64,000 bases of DNA. Source: JAHOYW01 sp963664605 (GTDB lineage: Bacteria > Verrucomicrobiota > Lentisphaeria > Victivallales > Victivallaceae). Positions 48,951 to 57,501 of the stretch are shown here, one piece after another. Location of the stretch: positions 2,914,001-2,978,000 of the forward strand of contig OY761536.1 of assembly GCA_963664605.1 (NCBI GenBank), written 5' to 3'. Numbering within the stretch: position 1 is the first letter of the stretch; every line of letters starts with the position of its first letter. The notes under the pieces were generated by a model, which saw nothing but the letters and a program-made list of their open reading frames with translations, had not been told where the DNA came from and ran no database searches. The position numbers were made by a program, and so were the translations under genes.

Positions 48951-50078
48951 ATGGACAGAAGAATTACAAAATTGAAGAACCTAGCCATCACCTGCGGTGG
49001 AACCGGAGGACACTTTCTTCCCGGCTTGAGTATTGCTCGTGAATTTCTTGGCGGTTACAACAAAGTTCTCATGATCCTCGGTGGTAAAAATACTGAAAGC
49101 CAGGCGGAAACGGCCGAAGGCTTCTCACTAAATGTCTTAAAGCTGAAACCTATGCCGGGACCACATGGAATAATCTCTTTCTTTCGTTTTATTTATGGAA
49201 CAATCCGTGGAACAGTGACTTCAATCAAAGCAATGCGTGAATTCAGACCGGACGCCCTGCTTGCAATGGGAAGTTTTGCCTCGCTTCCTCCAGTTTTGGC
49301 GGCAGCCTTATTGGGTGTTCCGATTTTTCTCCATGACGGCAACGCCAGAATCGGCAGGGCTAATCGTTTTTTCAGTAAGTGGGCTCGGCTCATGGGAATG
49401 GCTTATCCTCCTGTAAACGCCTCGAAAGTACAATGTCCATATGAATATATCGGCATGCCTATACGTCCGGAACTTGACTATCAGCCAATAGAAAAAGCTA
49501 AGGCTATAGATAAATTAAATACTCTTTTCGATGTTGATTTCAAGCCCGAATTAGCAACTCTTTTAATTTTCGGAGGCAGTCAGGGGGCACAGACTTTCAA
49601 TGAAACTTTCCCGCAAATGATGCTGCAGTCTGGGCGTACTGACTTTCAGATACTGCATTTAACCGGGGAAGGTAAATTCGAAAGCGTCAAAACAACTTAC
49701 AAAGCTGCAAAGTTTCCGGTTCTGTGCCTGCCAAAGACTTCCGGAATGCATTGGTTTTACCAGGCCGCTGACGCCGTAATATGCCGTTCTGGAGGCAGTA
49801 CAATTGCAGAGCTATGTATATTTGGTAAATTCGCATTCCTTATTCCCTATCCTTATGCTGCGGAAAAACATCAGGATGACAACGCACGCTTCATGGTCGA
49901 AACCGGGGCGGCGGAAATGATTGACAACAACGAATGTTCAATCGAAAAGACAAATGAACTTTTAAACCGCTGGCTTGCAAATCCCGGCGCTTTTACTGAA
50001 CGCGGAAAACTAGCTATAGAATATGCTAAACCAAACGCCGCTGCTGACATGCTCTGGCTGATTGAACGGATGATATAA
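48951..50078 (+). CDS. murG: UDP-N-acetylglucosamine--lipid I transferase MurG
   Basis: GT28 glycosyltransferase of 375 residues that turns lipid I into lipid II at the inner face of the membrane. The N-domain glycine loop reads CGGTGGHFLPGLSIAREF, LGGKNTES is the second loop, the linker region has YIGMPIRPEL, and the C-domain has FGGSQGAQTFNE and DAVICRSGGSTIAELC with the UDP-GlcNAc contacts. Six bases separate it from ftsW; the start is preceded by AAGGA. murC and other dcw genes do not follow. Confidence 0.95.
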   Translation: MDRRITKLKNLAITCGGTGGHFLPGLSIAREFLGGYNKVLMILGGKNTESQAETAEGFSLNVLKLKPMPGPHGIISFFRFIYGTIRGTVTSIKAMREFRPDALLAMGSFASLPPVLAAALLGVPIFLHDGNARIGRANRFFSKWARLMGMAYPPVNASKVQCPYEYIGMPIRPELDYQPIEKAKAIDKLNTLFDVDFKPELATLLIFGGSQGAQTFNETFPQMMLQSGRTDFQILHLTGEGKFESVKTTYKAAKFPVLCLPKTSGMHWFYQAADAVICRSGGSTIAELCIFGKFAFLIPYPYAAEKHQDDNARFMVETGAAEMIDNNECSIEKTNELLNRWLANPGAFTERGKLAIEYAKPNAAADMLWLIERMI

Positions 50079-50080
50079 TC

Positions 50081-50115
50081 AGAATTCAGGATTCAGGATT
50101 CAGGATTCAGAATTA
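50081..50115. repeat. Solo ATTCAGG heptamer array
   Basis: Directly after the murG stop lie four tandem ATTCAGG-type heptamers between AGA and AATTA. It is the same repeat that bounds the four-helix-bundle gene near 32 kb, here with no gene inside, as if a cassette were absent or had been lost. Confidence 0.75.
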
Positions 50116-50144
50116 AGGAAAAAAATATACAATAAGGAAAATCT

Positions 50145-51248
50145 ATGAATAAGCTTAAATTCGGAACTCGGAGCGGACTTGAAGTAAACCCGGTAAGCAT
50201 CGGAGCCATGCGCCTGCCTGAAGACGTAATAGATTCCGTAGAAGTCATCCGGCACGCAATTGATAACGGACTGATATATATTGACACCTGCAGGTGCTAC
50301 GGTGAGTCTGAGTTTAAACTGGCAAGGGCTCTGAAAGACGGTTACCGCGAAAAAGTTATCTTATCAACTAAATCATCTCCCTGGATCAGAAAGCTACAGG
50401 ATTCAGATGATGGCTCAGCAGATTCAATAGTAAGACGGATTGAAGAGTCATTAGTAAGGCTTGATGTCGATTACCTCGACTTCTACCAAATATGGAGTTT
50501 ACAAAACGAAGAATGCTGGGAAACAGCCACACGTAAAGGCGGCATGCTTGATGGAATAAAAAAAGCCAGAGAAATGGGACTGGTAAAACATGTCGGAATC
50601 ACCACCCATGAAAAACCTGAAGATATTATCAGACATCTACCCCAAGCAGACTGGATGGAATCCATCCTGTTGACCTACAATATTATGAACCGAGCCTACG
50701 AACCGGTCATAGCCAAAGCCCATGAACTTGGCATCGGTACTATTGTCATGAACCCCTGCGGCGGCGGAAAGTTTGCTGAAAACAGCGAGATTCTGATGAA
50801 AATAGCAGAAGCCGTCGGTGCTGTAAGTGTCGCTGACCTGGCAATTCGCTATGTTAATTCCAACCCTAATATCGACACAATGCTTTGCGGTATAAGCAAA
50901 AAACAGGATGTAAATGATACTATTGCGTCAGTTGAACGCAAACAATTCACTTTGGAGCAAATAGAGTTTATAAATAAATCTTTCGAGTCTCTCTCAAAAG
51001 AAAAATTCTGCACCGGATGCAAATACTGCATGCCATGTCCGGCTGGAATAGATATTCCGCAAATCCTTAATCTGGTTTACGAAGACCGGGTTTTAGGATT
51101 CACGGAAAATGCAAGAAAACGTTATTCCGGGAAAGCCTCCGACTGCACAAAATGTGGTCAATGCGAAACAAAATGTACACAGAATATAAAAATAATCGAA
51201 GAACTGCAGAAAGCACACGAAAAATATAAACCAGCAAATCTTACTTAA
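50145..51248 (+). CDS. Aldo/keto reductase with C-terminal [4Fe-4S] ferredoxin domain
   Basis: Oxidoreductase of 367 residues. The (beta/alpha)8 domain has MNKLKFGTRSGLEVNPVSIG, the tetrad Asp-Tyr in IDTCRCYGES and Lys in LSTKSSP. The C-terminal about 60 residues hold two cysteine sets, CTGCKYCMPCP and CTKCGQCETKCT, each fit for one [4Fe-4S] cluster. This domain fusion is frequent in anaerobes, and the natural substrate is mostly unknown. AAGGAAA precedes the ATG. Its stop overlaps the convergent hydrolase gene by 4 bases. Confidence 0.88.
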   Translation: MNKLKFGTRSGLEVNPVSIGAMRLPEDVIDSVEVIRHAIDNGLIYIDTCRCYGESEFKLARALKDGYREKVILSTKSSPWIRKLQDSDDGSADSIVRRIEESLVRLDVDYLDFYQIWSLQNEECWETATRKGGMLDGIKKAREMGLVKHVGITTHEKPEDIIRHLPQADWMESILLTYNIMNRAYEPVIAKAHELGIGTIVMNPCGGGKFAENSEILMKIAEAVGAVSVADLAIRYVNSNPNIDTMLCGISKKQDVNDTIASVERKQFTLEQIEFINKSFESLSKEKFCTGCKYCMPCPAGIDIPQILNLVYEDRVLGFTENARKRYSGKASDCTKCGQCETKCTQNIKIIEELQKAHEKYKPANLT

Positions 51249-52045
51249 TCCAACTCTTTAATAAAGTCCAGAATATCGGCAAAAGCTTCTTTCTGACAAC
51301 GCCGGGTAAGGTCATAAAAAAAACCGTGCTCGGCGTTTTCGTAGACTTTAATTTTATACTTTCTGTCAAGTAATTGAAGTTCTTCTACCGCCTTTTCTGT
51401 ATAGCGAATCGGGAACATGTGTTCGTCAGAGGCGTTCAGGAAAAACAACGGCTGAGTTTCGGTGGAAAGATATTCCATTGGCGCAAGTCTTTTATATACT
51501 TCAGGGTGTTCATCCCATGATACCTCTGCAACTCTTTGGAAGCATTCCCAGCTTGGCGGAAAAATATCCTCCCATGGTTCGAAAAGCATCGGCACTGCCT
51601 GAAACATACTGCCAAGCGGCCTTACCCAGTCATTTTTTATGCTCATACCGTTAAATTCCAACTCCTCACCACACTGACCGGGACAAGCAAGCGACATCAA
51701 GGCATTGAGGTGCGCTCCTGCCGAACTTCCGTAAGTGACTATCTTCAAAGGTCGTTTCTGTTCTTCGAGGAATGAAATAAAATAATCATAAGCATGACGC
51801 AAGTCGGTCAATTGAGCGAAACCGTCAACATTCAGCCGGTAATCGAATGAAGCACAAACAAATCCTTTATCACAAAAGCCTTCCATAATTTTATGCATAT
51901 TCTGGCGCATTCCGGCTCTCCAGCCGCCGCCGTGAACAAATACCATGGAAATATCCTGAGTAACATTTTCAGGGACAAATATATCCAAAGCTCTATCTTT
52001 AATTATCGGCTTATCCAAATAAACAGATCTATATTCAAAAATCAT
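51245..52045 (-). CDS. Alpha/beta hydrolase (HSL/esterase type)
   Basis: Protein of 266 residues with the esterase/lipase pattern of the hormone-sensitive lipase group: oxyanion motif HGGGW (residues 38-42), nucleophile elbow GSSAG with Ser108, Asp in NASDEHMFP, and His in ENAEHGFFY. No signal peptide, so it is cytosolic. Such enzymes cleave small acyl esters, possibly from imported sugars; substrate unknown. AAAGGGAA precedes the ATG. Confidence 0.82.
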   Translation of the reverse strand: MIFEYRSVYLDKPIIKDRALDIFVPENVTQDISMVFVHGGGWRAGMRQNMHKIMEGFCDKGFVCASFDYRLNVDGFAQLTDLRHAYDYFISFLEEQKRPLKIVTYGSSAGAHLNALMSLACPGQCGEELEFNGMSIKNDWVRPLGSMFQAVPMLFEPWEDIFPPSWECFQRVAEVSWDEHPEVYKRLAPMEYLSTETQPLFFLNASDEHMFPIRYTEKAVEELQLLDRKYKIKVYENAEHGFFYDLTRRCQKEAFADILDFIKELD

Positions 52046-52216
52046 CGTAATTCCCTTTTGGGGAAACTAATCTAAACGCTATTTTTAATAATACAAACTC
52101 TAAGTATACATCGTCAAAAATATTTTATCGATATTTTAAAATGTACCTGTTATTAAATTTTATAAAATACTTGTTGCAATGAAAAACCAGGCAAATTCTT
52201 ATAATTCAACCACAAA

Positions 52217-52244
52217 ATAATAGCAAACTCAAATCAGCAGTCAA
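52217..52244 (-). promoter_or_regulatory. Promoter of the alpha/beta hydrolase gene
   Basis: On the minus strand TTGACT (52244-52239), a 16-base spacer and TATTAT (52222-52217) match sigma-70 elements. Transcription would start near 52210, leaving a leader of about 165 bases without obvious structure. Confidence 0.5.
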
Positions 52245-52282
52245 CGCTTTTTATAATAAAATTAAACATTTAATTCATAAGA

Positions 52283-54334
52283 TCACCTTTTAAAGTTAAC
52301 TGTCACAAAAAGTGGTTGATCAAATGTAAGCTCCTCAATATTCAATGTTACTTTATTGTCTTCGCAGGCAATATTCATGAAAGGCATCCATTCTCCATTT
52401 TGGGTCAAATAAAATGCATTTTTAATTTCTTTATCAGCAATATACATTTTTGCGGAAATACCTATCAGGTTATCATGCGATAAGTTAAAAAACATTGCGA
52501 CTAAATAATTTTCAAAATCACAACGCAGCGGTAAAACCTCGCGTTCACCTTCCATGAATAATGGAATCTCATCATTAGAGATCCAGTTCAAAATTTGATA
52601 CAGCATTTTTTTACGGGTTGGATCGAGAAATCCATTAACCAGTTTAGACACTTCAAAAGGATAAATCGCAATTCTACCACCCAGTTCATTTTCATAAAGA
52701 TATGCACCACCAAATATTCGCATTATGTCAGGATCAACAATTTCGGTAATCTCAATTACATCAATATCATGTTCGATTTCAATAAAAAGTGGTAAGCTTT
52801 TTTGAATCGCCAATGAGAAATAATGGTTTTTCTTCCCCCCGAAGTCACTATTATAAAAATGTTCTCCCGCTAATGGCAACTCTTGGCCTAGCTTTAACTC
52901 ACTTTTCAACTTCCCACCCAAATATTTACTGTACCCCATAGAACTTAAAGTTTTAAAGGCAGTTGCATCGAGTAAAAGCCCTTCGCTTAACATTTTTTTT
53001 ATTTCTGCATCGGATGCAGCTCTAATATCTTGTCCTGCCAATACGGTGACATAGGCATCATCATAAGTAATAGAAACTCCTGAGTTTTGAATAAAAGCTG
53101 ACCATGCCATAACACAACTTTCAAGACTTATGTCGCCTGTTTCATTATCCAATTCACAAACTAATCCAGTTTTTGAATTAAAGTAAAGTTGAATGCCTTT
53201 GTAATTGCCTCGCGGAACCATCTGCTTTTTGATACCAGTTAAGAAAGGCTTCATATCTCGTAAAGCTTCTACTGTATCACGATTAACTGCCATCGGGGTT
53301 CCGCAATGATCGAACAGGTTCAAAGTAAGAGCATCACACCCTGCGGCCATTGCAGCAATATTTTGCAGTCGAAGATAGACATTAGATTTATTATAAGTGG
53401 AATAAGGATAACTTTCAATTTCTCCTTCATCTATAGTTGGAGCACCCAAAGCATGTCGGGTAAGACGAGGGACATCGAACCCGCTTTGTAATGATGTTAG
53501 GTCAAATTCTCGATAATTACCTGCAGGAGGACGACTGAGCATCAGATTATTATTTTCTGCTAATATATGATGTAATTCTTTCCAGTCTCGGCCTTCGGCA
53601 GTATGTCTGTGAGGTCCACTGGACATTAGACCAACAAAGGTTTCAGGCGATACAGCGTGAACTGTTTCTTTAGCCAACGCGACCATTTCGCACGTAATAA
53701 TGTTAAGTAATTTCAGCCATTGCCGACGAGTTTCTGTAGGTTTACCCTTAGCAAAGGTTGCTTTATAAATTTCTGTTCTGGTTAGATTTTTATTATAATA
53801 TTCATTGAAACGACGAATGTGTTCATCACAAAAACACCCTGTTGAGACTGGACCATGTCCAAAGGTTCTGAGATCATCCTCAATCCATATCGTGGCAGGT
53901 TTGGTTTCCGCGTAAATTGTCCATTGTTTTTTGATATATTCCCGCCAACCGACAGAAGCGTTACAAGCGCAATCTAAACATTTAATCCCATTGTAATCAG
54001 TAATCATATTCCAATCAGGATGCTGTTTCCAAATATTTCTGCCACGGTCACCGTGCCCCTGAGTGATATTGGGATTCAATGAATACTCAACTCCTATAGC
54101 GTTTAGTTCCTTTTTGATAGTCATAAGAATTTTCTGGTAATTTTCAAGCCACTCGAAATCAGGGAAATAATGAGTAAACGTTCCAGTATCAATTTTTACA
54201 CAAACTTCATCAATTTTATATTTCTGACAATATTCTACCAGTTCGTCGAGGTTTTCGCGCCAACACCACGGTGGTAAAGTACGTCTTAAAATATAAAGAT
54301 ATTCGCTTCTTTCAGTTAGTTTTGAATAATTCAT
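52283..54334 (-). CDS. Putative glycoside hydrolase (GH-A/GH42-like barrel)
   Basis: Protein of 683 residues without a signal peptide. Residues 1 to about 380 look like a TIM barrel: TIWIEDDLRTFGHGPVSTGC resembles the acid-containing strand of GH42-type enzymes, followed by the cysteine-bearing FCDEHIRRFNEYY. Residues about 400-510 resemble a beta-galactosidase trimerisation domain (DAEIKKMLSEGLLLDATAF), and the C-terminal part is beta-rich. The exact family and the nucleophile are unclear. It is the last gene of the minus-strand polysaccharide block. The ribosome site (TAGGA, 2-base spacing) is poor. Confidence 0.6.
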   Translation of the reverse strand: MNYSKLTERSEYLYILRRTLPPWCWRENLDELVEYCQKYKIDEVCVKIDTGTFTHYFPDFEWLENYQKILMTIKKELNAIGVEYSLNPNITQGHGDRGRNIWKQHPDWNMITDYNGIKCLDCACNASVGWREYIKKQWTIYAETKPATIWIEDDLRTFGHGPVSTGCFCDEHIRRFNEYYNKNLTRTEIYKATFAKGKPTETRRQWLKLLNIITCEMVALAKETVHAVSPETFVGLMSSGPHRHTAEGRDWKELHHILAENNNLMLSRPPAGNYREFDLTSLQSGFDVPRLTRHALGAPTIDEGEIESYPYSTYNKSNVYLRLQNIAAMAAGCDALTLNLFDHCGTPMAVNRDTVEALRDMKPFLTGIKKQMVPRGNYKGIQLYFNSKTGLVCELDNETGDISLESCVMAWSAFIQNSGVSITYDDAYVTVLAGQDIRAASDAEIKKMLSEGLLLDATAFKTLSSMGYSKYLGGKLKSELKLGQELPLAGEHFYNSDFGGKKNHYFSLAIQKSLPLFIEIEHDIDVIEITEIVDPDIMRIFGGAYLYENELGGRIAIYPFEVSKLVNGFLDPTRKKMLYQILNWISNDEIPLFMEGEREVLPLRCDFENYLVAMFFNLSHDNLIGISAKMYIADKEIKNAFYLTQNGEWMPFMNIACEDNKVTLNIEELTFDQPLFVTVNFKR

Positions 54335-54515
54335 AATCCTATTTTTTAAAATTTCCTATATAGTCATTATTAACGTTAAAATCCTTAAAAGTATCTCGCC
54401 TTCAATATTTTACCAGGTCACTATTGCTTATTTAAATTAAACTTCTGTGAGTTAAATATTTATCATATTTTTTAAATTTAGCCACCTGTTTACCTTGGCA
54501 GACATGAATTTATTA

Positions 54516-57476
54516 TCAATACCCGATTAATTTTACTTCATCCACAGTGGCTTCGCCTTTAACCGCTACAACAAAAGTAAACGAACGAACCCCTTTATAA
54601 CAGAATTTAATTGTTCCTTCATATTTTTGCCATTTTTCGGTAAGCGTAAATGTTTTGGGTGTAATAATATAATCATTATATTTATTGGGCTTTTTATCAC
54701 CATAAGTATAACCGCCCACAGAAATTGCTCCTACACCTTTTGCATAAAAGCTAAACCTATTTGGTTTATGTAACTGCAAGGTTGGTTCTTTAAGATTGAG
54801 TGTTTCCACAACTTTCACCGGCTTTCCGGAAATCGTCGCCCGAGTATTGCTTGCAAGACGAACTGCACGTTTACCGGTAAAGACTTCTTTGCCTGGTTTT
54901 CCCTCAATACATTTAAATGCGCATGCTTTCCCTTTTTGCCAGCCATCGTATTTATTCAAGCTCCACCCAGTGGGCATAGGAACCAAAGGACCAGCAGATA
55001 TATTAACCCCACGTTTAAACAATACTGGATACATTTTTTCCACATTCATAATAGTGATGTTTTCAAAGCCAGGGTTTTTTAAAACATTCATGCCGGATAC
55101 AAACTTAAAGGGAACTTCTTCAAGCCCTACTCCCGGTCCGCTTATGAATATAATTGAGTTAACATCTCCACATTCAGAAGCTTTTTGCCAAACCGAACGG
55201 GCAATTGGTCCAGGAATATTTCCCAGAGCCGTGAAGACCGCTATTTCTGGTGCTTTTACAAAGTAAGCATAACAATTTTTTATGTATTTACTATTCATGC
55301 CAAAGTATCCACCATGAGCAAATATAATGCTATCCTGAAACATATTATAAATTGGGCAAGCCCCCCCTTCTTCTCCTCCAAATCGCGGGTCTGATATAAT
55401 CAACTTTCCGTAATTGTCAAACCATCTTAAATTATCACCTTTTTCCCATATTTTTTCAACCTTGGAAATACTATTTTTCAGCGTTTTCCCTTTCTTACTT
55501 CTGGGAACACACGATATCGATTCCGCAAACATAACACCGCCGTGGTTTTCAATATTAGCCCTATCGTTAATCAAAAAGTTACCACTTAACCATAGATTGG
55601 AAAAGTATGCAAAGGCAGCATTAGTTACTATAGTACTGTAAATATTGCTATTTTTTAATTGAATTATAGTGTTATTTTTATCTCCATTTTTATCAGAAAG
55701 ACATGTGATGGCTTCTTCATAACAATCAAAAAAGTCACAATTATAAATCAATACTTTACTATTCTGTGACGATTTAGTATTTAATTCAAGCCCTTTACTG
55801 AATTCTTTAAATCCGATATTTTTAATTATAATATTACGGCACTCTTCAGAAGAAAGGGCAGGAAATGAACCATCGCCGCGAAGGAAGGCACAGCCAGTAC
55901 CAATTAGCTTTGTATCTGGTGATAAATAGATAGTTTTTGTAAGCTTAATTATCTGTCCAGGAAGGATTACAGCACTTTGTGGAAGTTTAGATGCCGCATC
56001 AACTGCCTGCTGTAATGCATCGGAATCATCGTTTATACCATCAGCTTTTAATCCGTAACATGAAGCAAAAACCATATTTTTTATTTGTGGAGAACTCTCT
56101 ACGGCTAACTTTTTAAGATTAGCAAATCCAAGCTTTTTAAGTATTTTTTGTGGGATATCGGAGCGAATATAAGCTTTCGCTGTTTTTGGTAATTGGGGAT
56201 TGATATTGCTACTGTTGTTAGCAATGCAAAAATTAAACTGGGTAGCTATATCTATGTGCTTAAAATATCGTTGTTCATAAAAACCTTCAGTACTTGGCGA
56301 TATTTTCCAGGCAACCGCTTTAACTGCCTTTCCTGAAAGCTCAATATTACCTGTGAAATATAAAGTATTTGGAATTGCTTCTAAGCTTATGATGCCACCT
56401 TCAGCACATCCTGCACTATTTAATTTACATCCATTAATTATCAATCCAGTAGAGATATAACCAGGCTTCCGAATTTGCTTAACAAGACACATAGGAGATG
56501 CCGATTCAAATATCGAATTTCGGCAAGCTAATGCAGAAGAATTTGCTTCAATCCAAAATTGTACTTGTTTACTCGCAGGAGCGTAACATTTTATGTTACG
56601 AATCTCTGTTTTATTATTACATTTTATTACAGCACCCACAGTAAATGGATTAGCAATAATTTTACAGTTTTCAAATACTGTGCCATCACAAGACACATCA
56701 AATACCCGTATGCAATTATTAAATTCACTGTCTGAAATAACCATCAATGTTGAATTAGCCCACCTTGATAATGTTGTTATATCAATTTTATCTACCAATT
56801 TAATAAAACCGTTTGAATTAACTTCAACTTTATATGGAGCAATTGGTTTTGTCCACCTAAATTTTTCGCCTTTTAACCGTTTTTTGGTATAAGACCAACA
56901 ACGAACAGCTTCTGAACCGGAATTTTTAAATTGACAATTTGAAATAATAATTTTAGCCCCATCCATGTTGGCTGTCCATATATGTACTTGAACACTCCCC
57001 CCGTCAAATGTTAGGTTTTCTATAGTCGACCGGAAAGAACCGTGTTGATAATAAATATCTTTAGTTGAATCAAATTGTTTAATTACCGCATTGCCTATAC
57101 CCTTTAAATACATTTCTCGATAACCCACCAATGTGTTGGTAATTTTATACGTTCCAGACGGGAAAATAACCATCGGATAAGCAGCGTCGACACTTCCTCC
57201 GTACCACCCCTTCATCGTGTTAACGCGAATGCTTTTTCTTTGCTTAAACGCAAAATTAAGAGCATTTTGAATCGCTATAGTATCATCATTAATCCCATCA
57301 CCAACTGCACCATAATCTTTAACGTTTATTGTGCCAGCCGCCGATTTCAAATATACTTGATTTTCTATGATTTTAGGTACTGGCTTGACATTAAAATGTT
57401 CCCTTTCTGCTCCATTCGCCATAATGCTAAGTATTGCGAAGTTTATTGCTATTAATATTTTCAACATTGATTTCAT
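54516..57476 (-). CDS. Secreted right-handed beta-helix protein with two pectate-lyase-3-type domains
   Basis: Large protein of 986 residues with a signal peptide (residues 1-22, ending MANGA). Two copies of the pectate_lyase_3/tailspike-like start are seen: INVKDYGAVGDGINDDTIAI near residue 50 and CYGLKADGINDDSDALQQAV near 470, each leading a run of short beta-helix coils. The C-terminal about 200 residues look like a carbohydrate-binding beta-sandwich (GFENITIMNVEKMYP to the end). Likely polysaccharide lyase or hydrolase acting outside the cell; no catalytic residue can be fixed. It lies 25 bases after the PL9-like gene. Confidence 0.7.
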   Translation of the reverse strand: MKSMLKILIAINFAILSIMANGAEREHFNVKPVPKIIENQVYLKSAAGTINVKDYGAVGDGINDDTIAIQNALNFAFKQRKSIRVNTMKGWYGGSVDAAYPMVIFPSGTYKITNTLVGYREMYLKGIGNAVIKQFDSTKDIYYQHGSFRSTIENLTFDGGSVQVHIWTANMDGAKIIISNCQFKNSGSEAVRCWSYTKKRLKGEKFRWTKPIAPYKVEVNSNGFIKLVDKIDITTLSRWANSTLMVISDSEFNNCIRVFDVSCDGTVFENCKIIANPFTVGAVIKCNNKTEIRNIKCYAPASKQVQFWIEANSSALACRNSIFESASPMCLVKQIRKPGYISTGLIINGCKLNSAGCAEGGIISLEAIPNTLYFTGNIELSGKAVKAVAWKISPSTEGFYEQRYFKHIDIATQFNFCIANNSSNINPQLPKTAKAYIRSDIPQKILKKLGFANLKKLAVESSPQIKNMVFASCYGLKADGINDDSDALQQAVDAASKLPQSAVILPGQIIKLTKTIYLSPDTKLIGTGCAFLRGDGSFPALSSEECRNIIIKNIGFKEFSKGLELNTKSSQNSKVLIYNCDFFDCYEEAITCLSDKNGDKNNTIIQLKNSNIYSTIVTNAAFAYFSNLWLSGNFLINDRANIENHGGVMFAESISCVPRSKKGKTLKNSISKVEKIWEKGDNLRWFDNYGKLIISDPRFGGEEGGACPIYNMFQDSIIFAHGGYFGMNSKYIKNCYAYFVKAPEIAVFTALGNIPGPIARSVWQKASECGDVNSIIFISGPGVGLEEVPFKFVSGMNVLKNPGFENITIMNVEKMYPVLFKRGVNISAGPLVPMPTGWSLNKYDGWQKGKACAFKCIEGKPGKEVFTGKRAVRLASNTRATISGKPVKVVETLNLKEPTLQLHKPNRFSFYAKGVGAISVGGYTYGDKKPNKYNDYIITPKTFTLTEKWQKYEGTIKFCYKGVRSFTFVVAVKGEATVDEVKLIGY

Positions 57477-57501
57477 TTAAAAGCTATCCTTTAAGTTTAT
57501 A

